This document shows positions 26,305-35,171 of a DNA stretch of 64,000 bases, piece after piece. Origin of the DNA: Bacteroidales bacterium UBA3653. GTDB lineage: Bacteria > Bacteroidota > Bacteroidia > Bacteroidales > Paludibacteraceae. Location: positions 1 through 64,000 of the forward strand of contig DFKE01000017.1 of assembly GCA_002373505.1 (NCBI GenBank). The letters are read 5' to 3'. A program made the translations under genes and the position numbers. The stretch's first letter is position 1. Every line of letters begins with the position of its first letter. Below the pieces are notes generated by a model. That model did not search any database and was not told the origin of the DNA. It saw only the letters and a program-made list of their open reading frames with translations.

Positions 26305-27207
26305 TTATGAATTTACGATGTATGATTTTCTCATTTGTTTATAATCCCGCCGTGCTTCCACAACAGCCTTGGCACTACCATTCTTGCCCGTGAGGAGAAA
26401 CATCACCGCTGCGGCATAGTCGAGGAAGAACCGTATGCCCAATACTATCCATGGGAACCGTCTGTTCTTATAAATCATCAGCAGGTTGTTGCGGAAATTG
26501 AGGTATGTCTTACGCGGGTTGTCGTAGTTAAGCGATCCTCCGCCGAGGTGGAAAACGACGCTCTGTGGTATGCAGGCGAGTTTCCATCCTTTATTGCGCA
26601 TCCGCCAGCATAAGTCGATCTCCTCCATGTGGGCGAAGAAAGCGGCGTCTAATCCTCCGCATGCTTCGTATGTCTCCCTTCTGACGCACATAGCGGCTCC
26701 GGTGGTCCATTCTATCTCTGCGACCGTGTCGTATTGCCCGTGGTCTTGCTCAATGCGTCCGAACCTTCTTCCACGGCAGTAAGGGTAACCGAGCCAACTG
26801 AGATACCCACCTGCTGCACCGGCATGCTCAAAATAGGCTCTGTCCCTCCAGCTGCGGATCTTGGGCTGAACGGCTGCTACCTGAGGATGCGCCTCCAGAT
26901 AGTCGAGTAGGGGAGCCAGCCACCCTTCCGTCACTTCCACATCTGAATTCAGCAACACAACGTATTTGCTGTCAACTTGCGCTATAGCGCGGTTGTATCC
27001 TTCTGCAAAACCATAGTTCTTGTCCAGCACGATCGTGCGCACAGACGGAAATTCTTTTGCCAGCACAGCCATACTGTTGTCCGTACTGCCGTTATCCGCC
27101 ACAACAACCTCGCACTCCGGCAGAGCCGTGTGTGTCACCACCGAAGGTAGATACGTGCGGAGCATTTCTGCACCGTTCCAGTTCAATATAATAATACTAC
27201 ACTTCAC
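26305..27207 (-). CDS. Family 2 glycosyltransferase
   Basis: A GT-A-fold glycosyltransferase of 300 residues beginning SIIILNWNGAEML, with VVADNGSTDNS and the metal-site region LLNSDVEV. It resembles rhamnosyltransferase-like WbbL enzymes involved in surface polysaccharide synthesis, with TGAAMCVRRE and HMEEIDLCWRMRNKG, and has a hydrophobic C-terminal patch. Sugar donor and acceptor are unknown. Location beside a lipid A acyltransferase suggests a role in LPS or envelope glycan assembly (inference). Confidence 0.87.
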   Translation of the reverse strand: MKCSIIILNWNGAEMLRTYLPSVVTHTALPECEVVVADNGSTDNSMAVLAKEFPSVRTIVLDKNYGFAEGYNRAIAQVDSKYVVLLNSDVEVTEGWLAPLLDYLEAHPQVAAVQPKIRSWRDRAYFEHAGAAGGYLSWLGYPYCRGRRFGRIEQDHGQYDTVAEIEWTTGAAMCVRRETYEACGGLDAAFFAHMEEIDLCWRMRNKGWKLACIPQSVVFHLGGGSLNYDNPRKTYLNFRNNLLMIYKNRRFPWIVLGIRFFLDYAAAVMFLLTGKNGSAKAVVEARRDYKQMRKSYIVNS

Positions 27208-27280
27208 CTTTCACCTTTCACTTTTCACCTTTCACTTTTCACCTTTCACCTTTCACCTTTCACCTTTCACCTTCCCCCAC
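27208..27280. repeat. CACCTTT heptamer array, ten units
   Basis: A run of CACCTTT/CACTTTT units between the acyltransferase and glycosyltransferase genes. The 3' end of the acyltransferase coding sequence (WGKVKGER) is itself encoded by the first units, so the stop codon lies inside the array. Confidence 0.9.
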
Positions 27281-28125
27281 TTCCATCTGTTATGCGTCCA
27301 GAGCCATAAAGCAGGCTGTTCTCGTATGTTTTTCTCCAATAAGCGGGCATACGCCGTAGTGATCTCGCCTTCCTGTGTCTCCTCCGGCCGTGCCGCTAAT
27401 AACTTCATCTGCGTGCGGTATATCCCCCGCTGTTCGCGGATAATATAGACATAGAAGACCGGGTATCCGAATTTTCTACCTAATACTTCTCCTCCGTCCA
27501 GAAACCCTGTCTCTTGGTTCAGAAACATGGTCCATGTGCGAGTCACTTCCGGGCGCGGTTTCTGGTCGCAGAGCAAGCCTACCGCCACCGGCTTTTTCTC
27601 CGCCCGGTACCGCACCATTTCTCTCAGTATCCGTTGTTTCTCCACGCAGACCCCTCCCCGTTTGGCGCGGATAGCGAGCATCAGGCGGTCTATAGCTCTG
27701 TTCTTCAGCCGCCGGTACACATTCATCTCCGTCACTCCCGGGCTGAGCCATTGCTGGAAAGAAGCCATCCATTCCCAGTTACCGATGTGAGCGAGCATGA
27801 ATATTCCTCCGCCCGCGGCTGCTACCAGTCGGTTCACTTCCTCCATTCCCTCGAAGACCACCCGCTGGCGCATTTCTTCCTCGTCTATCCTATAGCCATA
27901 TATGCTCTCTACTATCGTATAGCAGAACTGGCGGTAGAAATCCCGTGCTATCTGTTGCCGTTCGGAGTCGCTCTTCTCCGGAAAAGACAGCCGCAGGTTT
28001 TTCTCCGTGATCCCTCTCCTGTACCTCGCTACATAATAGATCACCGGGTAGAGGAGGTAATCCGCTATCCGGTAATGCACGCTTAGCGGCATCCGGCTTA
28101 GAAGAGCGGCACAAGAAGATAACAT
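27253..28125 (-). CDS. Lipid A biosynthesis acyltransferase, LpxL-like
   Basis: A membrane-bound acyltransferase of 290 residues that adds an acyl chain to lipid A. The catalytic HX4E motif is HIGNWE (about residue 117). The N terminus carries a hydrophobic anchor, followed by RYRRGITEKNLRLSFPEKS, which is typical of Bacteroidota members. The start at 28125 overlaps the end of cdsA by 28 bp; a start at 28092 would cut into the anchor and is less likely. Its last residues are encoded by the repeat array. Confidence 0.88.
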   Translation of the reverse strand: MLSSCAALLSRMPLSVHYRIADYLLYPVIYYVARYRRGITEKNLRLSFPEKSDSERQQIARDFYRQFCYTIVESIYGYRIDEEEMRQRVVFEGMEEVNRLVAAAGGGIFMLAHIGNWEWMASFQQWLSPGVTEMNVYRRLKNRAIDRLMLAIRAKRGGVCVEKQRILREMVRYRAEKKPVAVGLLCDQKPRPEVTRTWTMFLNQETGFLDGGEVLGRKFGYPVFYVYIIREQRGIYRTQMKLLAARPEETQEGEITTAYARLLEKNIREQPALWLWTHNRWKWGKVKGER

Positions 28126-28970
28126 ACCAAACAGAAAGCGGTAATAATAGGTCCGGCAAGTAATACGCTGTCAAAACGGTCCAATACACCTCCGTGTCCG
28201 GGCAGGAACCTACCTGAGTCTTTCACTCCGACGGAGCGCTTGAGCAGACTCTCCATCAAGTCCCCCATCGTGCCGAACGCGCTTACCAGGAAGGCGAACA
28301 GACAAGGCACCAATAACCCCGTGCTGGCGGAAGCGATCCTGTCAAACCAACCGAAATGGGCGAGCAGAACAGCGGCTCCCATGGCAAAGACAAAACCTCC
28401 TGCCAACCCCTCCCAACTTTTCTTGGGACTGATATGAGGGGTCATTTTGTGGTTCCCTTTGGGTAACTTAGCGGTCAGAGTGCCGACGCAATAGGCTCCC
28501 GTGTCGTTCACCCAGATCAGTACAAACAGCGCCAGAAGGAGCCATTTGTCCAGAAAATAGAGGAACCCCATCGTAGCCAAAGGAGCAGCGATCATCACTT
28601 GCGAGATCAGGAGATTGCCCCAGTTCTGCAACGGCCGCTCCGAATGGTTCCAAATCTCGTCCAGTAACGCAAAGACAAGGAATAGCAGATAGCCGAACGA
28701 GAACGTAAATCCGAAGACAAAGAAATTCTCTTCGCTCCCCTCTATCTTCCATGCCAGACATTGCATCGTGGCCCACAACAGAATAGTGGCAACGAAAGAG
28801 TAGATCCGCAGCGCGCGAGGGGATTTTACCAGACGGTGGAACTCATCCACTGCCAACACGCAGAACAGGAAAAACAGCCCGTTGAAAGCATACGGACTCC
28901 ATAATATACTACCTACTACTGCGGCTACAAAAACACTCCCGCTAAGGGTGCGTTTGACTAATTCTGTCAT
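28098..28970 (-). CDS. cdsA: Phosphatidate cytidylyltransferase
   Basis: Makes CDP-diacylglycerol from phosphatidate and CTP for phospholipid synthesis. It has 290 residues, about seven to eight transmembrane helices and the family signature SLLKRSVGVKDSGRFLPGHG near the C terminus. It heads the run cdsA, acyltransferase, glycosyltransferase, ftsY, aspA, driven by the minus-strand half of the interleaved promoter at 28986-29021. Confidence 0.94.
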   Translation of the reverse strand: MTELVKRTLSGSVFVAAVVGSILWSPYAFNGLFFLFCVLAVDEFHRLVKSPRALRIYSFVATILLWATMQCLAWKIEGSEENFFVFGFTFSFGYLLFLVFALLDEIWNHSERPLQNWGNLLISQVMIAAPLATMGFLYFLDKWLLLALFVLIWVNDTGAYCVGTLTAKLPKGNHKMTPHISPKKSWEGLAGGFVFAMGAAVLLAHFGWFDRIASASTGLLVPCLFAFLVSAFGTMGDLMESLLKRSVGVKDSGRFLPGHGGVLDRFDSVLLAGPIITAFCLVCYLLVPLF

Positions 28971-28985
28971 TTTTCTTTAAAAATT

Positions 28986-29021
28986 TTTGCAAAATTACAA
29001 AAAAAATAGTACTTTTGCAAA
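28986..29021. promoter_or_regulatory. Fully interleaved divergent promoter pair
   Basis: Plus strand: TTTG 28986-28989, 20 nt, TACTTTTG 29010-29017. Minus strand: TTTG 29021-29018, 20 nt, TAATTTTG 28997-28990. Each -33 box directly abuts the -7 box of the other, so the two promoters share one 36-bp segment and should exclude each other. Confidence 0.8.
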
Positions 29022-29036
29022 TAATTTTGAAAAATT

Positions 29037-29393
29037 ATGGAAAATAGTACGATTGAAATGGCTCTTTTGGAGCCCGAAGAGCGCGAACTGGTTGCTTTTA
29101 TCTATGAAGCTATTCCTGCGGAGGACAGAGGAACGCTCAGTCCGGATGACATCCTGCTGGTGTTGGATCTGATGGACGACTACCTGGAGGAAAAAGGTTT
29201 GGTCCGTGTTGACCCGGAGACCGAAGAGATGGAATATCTGGACGGCGAAGTGGATGAGACGGAGCAACTGCAATATGTACTCTCGGCGATGAAAGAGGAG
29301 AAACGTGCCATTACGGCAGTGCAGGTCCAGCTTATTCAGGACGCAGAACTGCAATACGGTATTGAGCACGGGTATTATTCGGAGGACGAATGA
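29037..29393 (+). CDS. Acidic cytoplasmic protein, unknown function
   Basis: A 118-residue, strongly acidic, mainly helical protein without signal or membrane segment. The composition and the strong promoter suggest a real gene; its stop overlaps the ribF start (ATGA). I do not recognise the family. The link with ribF by overlap may mean co-translation only. Confidence 0.7.
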   Translation: MENSTIEMALLEPEERELVAFIYEAIPAEDRGTLSPDDILLVLDLMDDYLEEKGLVRVDPETEEMEYLDGEVDETEQLQYVLSAMKEEKRAITAVQVQLIQDAELQYGIEHGYYSEDE

Positions 29394-30247
29394 GCCGTAT
29401 TGCTACGATAGGTTTTTTTGACGGAGTACACAGGGGGCACCAGTCCCTGTTCGATTGCCTGTGCTCGCTGTCTAAGGAGCGCGGGCTGGAGCCGTTGATA
29501 GTGACGTTCAAGCAGCACCCCAGAACGGTGCTCCAGACCGACTATACGCCACGGCTGCTAACAACCCCCTCGGAGCGTGAGGCTCTGCTGAAGAAATACG
29601 GAGAGGTACTGATGCTGCCCTTCGAGGACTTCCATTCGCTCACGGCGGCGGAGTTTATGAGGTTGCTGAAAACGAACTATGACGTCTCGGTGCTGCTAAT
29701 GGGATACGACCATCATTTCGGCTCGGACCGCCTGCGCCACCCGCATGAGTACATACATATAGGAGAGTCGGTAGGGGTGGAAATACAGACGATGAAGGAA
29801 TACACGGAGGGAGAATGGCATGTCTCCTCCACGGAGATTCGTACAGCTTTGGAGAACGGTAATGTTGCGTTAGCGGACGAACTGTTAGGGCGTCCTTACT
29901 CGCTGGCAGGTACTGTCGTCCATGGCAAGGCAGTCGGGCGCACAATAGGTTTTCCTACAGCTAACATCATCCCTTCGGATCCAGATAAAGTGGTGCCCAA
30001 GCCGGGTGTGTACATGGCTTATGCCGATGCGCAAGCAATGAACAATGCACCGGCTTTTGTCAATATTGACGCGAACCGCCTGATCGAAGTGCATGTGCCT
30101 TCGTTCAAAGGGAATTTATATGACCAGCAACTGGAGATCAAGTTCATGCGTTTTCTCCGCGAGGAGAAGCATTTTGAGAATCTGGAGCAGCTGCGTGAGC
30201 AGATCAAAGATGATATTGATAGCATCCTGCATCCGGACGCATGTTAG
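29390..30247 (+). CDS. ribF: Bifunctional riboflavin kinase / FAD synthetase
   Basis: Makes FMN and FAD from riboflavin. The N-terminal adenylyltransferase domain has ATIGFFDGVHRGHQ and SSTEIRTALENGNV. The C-terminal kinase domain has GRTIGFPTANI and ends RFLREEKHFENLEQLREQI. At 285 residues it is shorter than the usual about 310. The segment that normally reads G-M-x-N-I-G-x-R-P-T is replaced by the short APAFVNIDANRLIEVHV, so the kinase half may be altered. Its 3' end overlaps the convergent gene by 44 bp. Confidence 0.92.
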   Translation: MSRIATIGFFDGVHRGHQSLFDCLCSLSKERGLEPLIVTFKQHPRTVLQTDYTPRLLTTPSEREALLKKYGEVLMLPFEDFHSLTAAEFMRLLKTNYDVSVLLMGYDHHFGSDRLRHPHEYIHIGESVGVEIQTMKEYTEGEWHVSSTEIRTALENGNVALADELLGRPYSLAGTVVHGKAVGRTIGFPTANIIPSDPDKVVPKPGVYMAYADAQAMNNAPAFVNIDANRLIEVHVPSFKGNLYDQQLEIKFMRFLREEKHFENLEQLREQIKDDIDSILHPDAC

Positions 30248-31649
30248 CCCTGCTGACACCCTCCCGGTCGGTAGGATAAGGAAGCGCGAGAAGGCTGTCG
30301 GCTATTCCTCTTGCCGGACTCAGTGAATCGAGCCGGAAATCATAATAGACATACTCTTTGTATTTGTAGAAATCATTGGCGAACACGGCATTCGTGTCCG
30401 TTTTCTGCCAGTATGTGTTATCTGCGGCATGCGGCAGGGCGAGCGTGTCGGTCTTCAGGTAATTGCCTACGAACCGGCCCGGATAAAAACGGTCGAATGG
30501 AGTGGCAACGACTACCTGGTTAGCAGTGTAGCCGGTAATAATACTGTTGTAGAACGAGCTCGTAGTGGCGGGGCCTGTCTTGCTCAGGTTGTTGATATAG
30601 ACGGCGGCTGCATTCTCTTTGGCTACGGACTGGATGCGTATGTTCGTGAATCCGAAATAGGAAGCGACGGTGCTATGTATGAAATCATGTGTGCCTCCGT
30701 CGCAATAGACGCAGTAAGAGGCGCAGTTGCTGATCTCGGTGTTGCTCACGGTCGCATCGGTGTTCACCAGCACCAGACCATATAACGTGTGGTTATGGAT
30801 CCGGCATCCGTCCATGGTCAGGCGGGGCAGGGTACCGCTGCAGTTGCTGTAGCAATACAACCCTACGTTGCCGGAGAGAATGTCCACATAGCTGAACTCG
30901 TAATGGCGGGGTTGGTCCGTCTGGAGATAGATCCCGTTCCAACTGCCTCCGGCATAGAGGTAAGGCACCGAGTCAAACAGGCGGTCCAGCCTGTCGCCGC
31001 GGATGAGGACCGGTTGTTCCTTGGTGCCGGCTGCTACTACATCGCCTAAGGCGAAGATACAAGCCCCCTGATGCATGTATATCCGTGCTCCGGCGCAGAT
31101 ATCTAATTTGCCTCCTACCACCAGGGTGTCGAACAGAATATAGGGTTTCTCGGCGGTGAACGTGCAGTTCGCTACTTCCGTCCTGCCGCATCCTTTCTTA
31201 CCGATGCGTGTCGCGTTGCGGGCATACGCCTCCAGCTGTACATCCTGTGTCGTGCCGCCCGATAAATGGAAATGCAGTTTGTCCTCTATCAGTACATCGC
31301 CGTTCTCCGCCGTAGGGCCGAAGTCGGTCACCCGGATAAAGACAAACATGCTGTCTCCTCCGTTGACGGTGAAAGACGTCATGCGGTCGAGATCCGGCTC
31401 GCCGTCAATGTTCACGCGGAAGGCTTCTCCTTCCTCCATCCATACGCGGTCTATACGGAGAGCCGAGGCGTTGCGGTTATAAACGATCAGTTGCGCAGTC
31501 GAACTGCCTTGCTCGGTGAACACGGTGTCGAAACACACGGTGTCCGCGCTGAAGGTCAGACCCAATGCCGGATCATCACTGACGGTGTATTCGCGGCAGC
31601 CGGTCAGCGCCAGAACACAACATACTATGGGAAAGAGAATCTTACGCAC
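30204..31649 (-). CDS. Predicted beta-helix lipoprotein
   Basis: A 481-residue surface or periplasmic protein with lipobox LALTGC (Cys about 18), an N-terminal beta-sandwich-like region (about 25-150), and a right-handed beta-helix-like stretch with repeated Asn/Cys/Tyr turns (about 230-400). It ends with DREGVSRANMRPDAGCYQY, typical of the last turn of such proteins. Start is GTG directly after the stop of the PorT-like gene. No enzyme motif is visible. Its 3' end overlaps ribF. Confidence 0.75.
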   Translation of the reverse strand: MRKILFPIVCCVLALTGCREYTVSDDPALGLTFSADTVCFDTVFTEQGSSTAQLIVYNRNASALRIDRVWMEEGEAFRVNIDGEPDLDRMTSFTVNGGDSMFVFIRVTDFGPTAENGDVLIEDKLHFHLSGGTTQDVQLEAYARNATRIGKKGCGRTEVANCTFTAEKPYILFDTLVVGGKLDICAGARIYMHQGACIFALGDVVAAGTKEQPVLIRGDRLDRLFDSVPYLYAGGSWNGIYLQTDQPRHYEFSYVDILSGNVGLYCYSNCSGTLPRLTMDGCRIHNHTLYGLVLVNTDATVSNTEISNCASYCVYCDGGTHDFIHSTVASYFGFTNIRIQSVAKENAAAVYINNLSKTGPATTSSFYNSIITGYTANQVVVATPFDRFYPGRFVGNYLKTDTLALPHAADNTYWQKTDTNAVFANDFYKYKEYVYYDFRLDSLSPARGIADSLLALPYPTDREGVSRANMRPDAGCYQYHL

Positions 31650-32402
31650 TTATTCGAAATTGAAAGTAAGGCAGACGCAGCTGCTGGTTAACCGTTTGAT
31701 AGCATTGGAATAGAAGGCGTCCTGCGGTGCTAACTCCATCCGTTGGTCGGCAGGGTAGAGCTGGTCTGCAAACCCTATCCGGTAGGTTATCTCCGGACAG
31801 AACTTGAACCAGGTTGTGTAGAAATCCACGCCGAACCCCACCTCGCAGAAATAGTCCATCAGATTCAGCAACACCGGTTTGTCCCTGTCCCGACTGACAT
31901 TGAAACTGACACCTCCTCCGGCGATCACATACGGGCGGAAATTGCCTTCACGCGCCGCACTCCATTTCAGATAGAGCGGTAGATAGACCGGCATTGCCAG
32001 TATGTCCAGTTGGTCCTTGAAGCCTGGTGTGCCTTGTACCGGCTTGCCGCTTTCTGTCTTGTAACTCAAGGTGCGGCTGGTGAACTGCATACCCGGACAG
32101 AAACGCAGATTCAGGTATTTGCAGAGCCTCAGATCGGTCACAAATCCGACATGAAAGCCCGGCAGGATGCCACTGACTCGGCTGTGATAGATCTCGGTCT
32201 CTCCTGTCACAGGGTTAGCTATCGGTATCTCGCTGTCGGTCACGAAGAAACTGGAGAAGTTCATTCCCAACTGAAAACCGAAATGGAACAGCTTGTCGTC
32301 TACATACGGCCTGTTCATCGCTTCCTGAGCATAGGAAGTTGAAAATTGAAAATTGAAAATTGAAAGGACTATCGCCAGTCCTAACAATTTTTTATATGTC
32401 AT
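31650..32402 (-). CDS. PorT-like outer-membrane beta-barrel protein
   Basis: A 250-residue predicted eight-strand barrel resembling PorT of the type IX secretion system of Bacteroidota (LFHFGFQLGMNFSSFFV after the signal, repeated amphipathic strands, C-terminal CVCLTFNFE with terminal aromatic). PorT identity is probable rather than certain. The signal peptide h-region (LSIFNFQFSTS) is encoded by a GAAAATT repeat array. The start at 32402 excludes repeat-derived codons upstream; the array CTTTCAC also abuts the ATG. Confidence 0.7.
   Translation of the reverse strand: MTYKKLLGLAIVLSIFNFQFSTSYAQEAMNRPYVDDKLFHFGFQLGMNFSSFFVTDSEIPIANPVTGETEIYHSRVSGILPGFHVGFVTDLRLCKYLNLRFCPGMQFTSRTLSYKTESGKPVQGTPGFKDQLDILAMPVYLPLYLKWSAAREGNFRPYVIAGGGVSFNVSRDRDKPVLLNLMDYFCEVGFGVDFYTTWFKFCPEITYRIGFADQLYPADQRMELAPQDAFYSNAIKRLTSSCVCLTFNFE
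32335..32368. repeat. GAAAATT heptamer array inside a signal-peptide coding region
   Basis: Four to five units of GAAAATT/GAAAGTT; the minus strand reads TTTCAATTTTCAATTTTCAA and encodes SIFNFQFS of the PorT-like signal peptide. Confidence 0.88.
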
Positions 32403-32446
32403 ACTTTCACCTTTCACTTTTCCCCTTTCACTTTTCCCCTTTCACC
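32403..32446. repeat. CTTTCAC/CTTTTCC array
   Basis: Five units of CACTTTTCCC/CACCTTT type fill the whole gap between the TonB-type receptor stop and the PorT-like start codon. Confidence 0.85.
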
Positions 32447-35086
32447 TTAATAATCGCTGCTGCTGTTTCCGCTGTCGTCGAAATCGTCGCCTCCGCCGCC
32501 ACTCATGCTATCGCCTCTGTCGGGACGGCGTCTGCCGCTCTGATTGCCGAAATTATAGGTCAGCGTCAGGCTGATCGTACGGCTGTGCCATCTGTTCTCG
32601 CTGAACTGCCAGAAGCCGTCCCCCCATGTGGTGTTGCGCCTTGCGCGGCTGTCAAGCAGGTCACGCACGTTAAGCGCCAGCGCCAGCTGTTTGTTCAGGA
32701 AAGTGTGTCTCAGACCGATGTCGATCGAGTAACTGTGGCTCGTTGTTCCTTGGGCTACTACACGCGGAGAACGGTAATTAGCGGAGATCTGGCCGCTGAA
32801 ATTCTTGGTGAACATAAACTGGGCGTTGATCCGCACCGAGCCTGCAAAGATATTTTGTCCCGCCAAATTAACAGGAATCGCATTGCCTTGGTGCATGATT
32901 GTGTCGTGTACGGCGGCGATGTTGTTCCAATAGAAATTGGCGCTTGTTGTCAACTGTAGCACTTCGCCGAAGAGGCGGTTTTTGGCTACGATCTCCACTC
33001 CTAAATCCTGACGTGTTCCTATATTGAGATAGGTGTTCTTCATCACGCCGTTGTCCATGTATTTGATGTTTTGCACGGCTCCTTCACGGTATTTCCAGAA
33101 CACCCCTGCGCTTAGCGTATGGCGCTCCCATGTCTTGAGGTAGTTCAGCTCCAGGTTGTTGGAGTAGGCGGGCAGCAGATCGACGTTACCGAAACTGATA
33201 TTGGTGCTATCGCTGAAATCCATGCGCGGGTTGATCTGGTGTCCCCATGGGCGGTTCACACGCCGCGTGTAGTTGAGTTGCAACTCATGTCCGTTGCCGA
33301 AATCATAACTGATGTACGCGCTCGGGTATATCTGGAAATACGCCGTGTCTTTCTTGTTCGGGAAAGCCGCGTAGGAGTCCTGGATAGCACCCGTCCCGTC
33401 TTTGTAGCTCGACTCTAAATGACGCATATAGTACTCGCCGCGCAGACCTACCTGGATGGATAGTTTGTCGAAGAACCGGTTTCCGTATGTGATATAGAGT
33501 GCGTGGTTCTGGGTCAGTCCGTTGAAATCGGCGTAGTATGGGAACAACTCTTTGATGTGTGCCCCCTGTTTGTCGTTGTTGTATGCGTCCGCCGTGCTGT
33601 TGTTCCATCCCCGTGTGTAATCGTAGCCGGCTTCCAGACGGCTCTGTGTGGTCGGTTTCCATTCGTAGTCGGCTTTGACCTCGATACTCTGGTCCTTGCT
33701 AAGGCTGCTCTGCTCCTGGTAGGTGGTGTCGGCGTTCTCAATCTGCGTGTAGTCCGTTCCCATGTTAAAGCCGAAATTGTTATAGGTACCGCTGACGTAT
33801 AGTTTGTGGTTGTCCAACTCGAAGGTGTAGTCGAGTGTCGCGTTTCCTCCGGGGTGTGAGCCGGTACCGCTCTGGTCTCTGGTGTAGTCACGCAGGACGG
33901 TGCCGTCCGGAGCGGTCAGCAGGTAGGTGCGGTGGTTGGTGTTGCTCATCTTGAATACGTTCGGCTCGCTCACCATACCGAATCCGGATACACCGAGGGT
34001 ATGACCTTCCGCCAGCCGGAAGTTGAGTCCTGCACGGGCGAAGAGACCACCTCCCCGGTGGGTCTGGGTTCCTTCTTGTACCAAGTGGCTCTGGATAAGA
34101 CTGCTGTCTAATTTCTGAGCACCTTCTCCGGAGAGGTTGTAGCGGTCGGTCTTGCTGCCGCCGTTGCTGATGTGATAACGGTAGCCTACGTTGAAATAGC
34201 CGTCCACCGGTCCGGCATTGAAATTGATGTTGAAACCGAGGTTGGCGCCGGGCGGTACGTTCCATGGCTCTGCCAGCGCGTAGTCCAGTCCCGCCTGAAC
34301 GGAACCGTAGTAACCCGCCGAGCGGTCTTTTTTCATTACTAAGTTGATGATGCCGGATGTTCCTTCGGGGCTGAACTTAGCCGAAGGGTTGGTAATGATC
34401 TCTATCTTCTCGATTGTGCCGGCAGGCATCTGTTGCAGCACCTGCCCCCGGTTCTCGCTGTTCAGTCCGGCAGGTTTGCCGTTGATCCAGATCTCTACAT
34501 CCTCGCTGTTGCGGAGCGAGATCGTACCTTCCTGATCCACATCCACAGAAGGAATGTTCTCCAGCACATCCGTGACGGAGGCGCCGGCAGAAGCGATATT
34601 CTGATCAACCGTGAAGACTTTCTTGTCCAGTTCAAACCTCATGGAAGAGCCTTGTCCGACTACCTCCACTTCGCTCAGGGTCTGTGTATCCTCTTTGAGT
34701 TGGATACGTCCGATGTTGAGCGGTTTGCCGGCAACGGTGATCTCTTTGCGTTGTTCGCTGTAGCCCATGAATGAAACGACGATCGTATAGTTGCCGTCTG
34801 CCAGTTCCAGCGTAAAAGCCCCCGTTGCGTCGGTTATCGTACCGGTCACCAGACGCTCTTCTTTGAGCGGCTCTGCCGCGGTCTTTTGACTTTCGCCCTT
34901 CGACTTTTGACTTTCGACTTTCGACTCTAAAACACTGACGTTCGCAAAATCGATAGCCTGCTTCGTGCCGAAGTCAATCACTTTGCCTGTAACCTGTGCA
35001 GCAAAGGAAGGAGAAAGATGAAAGATGAAAATTGAAAGGACCATCAGCCCTAACGACCATCTCTTATTTATCTTTAAATTATTCAT
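32447..35086 (-). CDS. TonB-dependent-receptor-like outer-membrane protein
   Basis: A protein of 879 residues: signal peptide, carboxypeptidase-regulatory-like domain (about 30-130), plug (about 135-235, with VTDVLENIPSVDVDQEGTI and INGKPAG) and a large barrel of the outer-membrane beta-barrel family 3 type. The tail is RRRPDRGDSMSGGGGDDF, rich in Gly/Asp/Ser. It lacks an obvious SusC signature; the ligand is unknown. Two repeat-derived segments are in frame: the signal core LSIFIFHLSPS and SKVESQKSKGESQK within the regulatory domain. Confidence 0.88.
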   Translation of the reverse strand: MNNLKINKRWSLGLMVLSIFIFHLSPSFAAQVTGKVIDFGTKQAIDFANVSVLESKVESQKSKGESQKTAAEPLKEERLVTGTITDATGAFTLELADGNYTIVVSFMGYSEQRKEITVAGKPLNIGRIQLKEDTQTLSEVEVVGQGSSMRFELDKKVFTVDQNIASAGASVTDVLENIPSVDVDQEGTISLRNSEDVEIWINGKPAGLNSENRGQVLQQMPAGTIEKIEIITNPSAKFSPEGTSGIINLVMKKDRSAGYYGSVQAGLDYALAEPWNVPPGANLGFNINFNAGPVDGYFNVGYRYHISNGGSKTDRYNLSGEGAQKLDSSLIQSHLVQEGTQTHRGGGLFARAGLNFRLAEGHTLGVSGFGMVSEPNVFKMSNTNHRTYLLTAPDGTVLRDYTRDQSGTGSHPGGNATLDYTFELDNHKLYVSGTYNNFGFNMGTDYTQIENADTTYQEQSSLSKDQSIEVKADYEWKPTTQSRLEAGYDYTRGWNNSTADAYNNDKQGAHIKELFPYYADFNGLTQNHALYITYGNRFFDKLSIQVGLRGEYYMRHLESSYKDGTGAIQDSYAAFPNKKDTAYFQIYPSAYISYDFGNGHELQLNYTRRVNRPWGHQINPRMDFSDSTNISFGNVDLLPAYSNNLELNYLKTWERHTLSAGVFWKYREGAVQNIKYMDNGVMKNTYLNIGTRQDLGVEIVAKNRLFGEVLQLTTSANFYWNNIAAVHDTIMHQGNAIPVNLAGQNIFAGSVRINAQFMFTKNFSGQISANYRSPRVVAQGTTSHSYSIDIGLRHTFLNKQLALALNVRDLLDSRARRNTTWGDGFWQFSENRWHSRTISLTLTYNFGNQSGRRRPDRGDSMSGGGGDDFDDSGNSSSDY
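34883..34927. repeat. In-frame GACTTTC heptamer array in the receptor gene
   Basis: Units CGACTTT/TGACTTT (minus strand GAAAGTC) encode SKVESQKSKGESQK. The same GAAAGTC word occurs intergenically at 49.0 kb. Confidence 0.82.
35009..35040. repeat. GAAAGAT heptamer array inside a signal-peptide coding region
   Basis: Units GAAAGAT/GAAAATT; the minus strand encodes LSIFIFHLSP in the h-region of the receptor signal peptide. Confidence 0.85.
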
Positions 35087-35095
35087 ATATTTTTT

Positions 35096-35171
35096 CCCCC
35101 TCCCTTGAGGGGTGAAGAGCTCTGCTCGATCGGACTGCCGGTGGCCGTCCGTAGAACTCCCTGGGGTGGGG
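35096..35171. repeat. CCCTCCCTTGAGGGG-type GC-rich repeat
   Basis: CCCCTCCCTTGAGGGGTGAA starts the gap between aroQ and the receptor gene, and CTCCCTGGGGTGGGG ends it. Related copies lie in frame in aroQ and rho. Confidence 0.75.
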
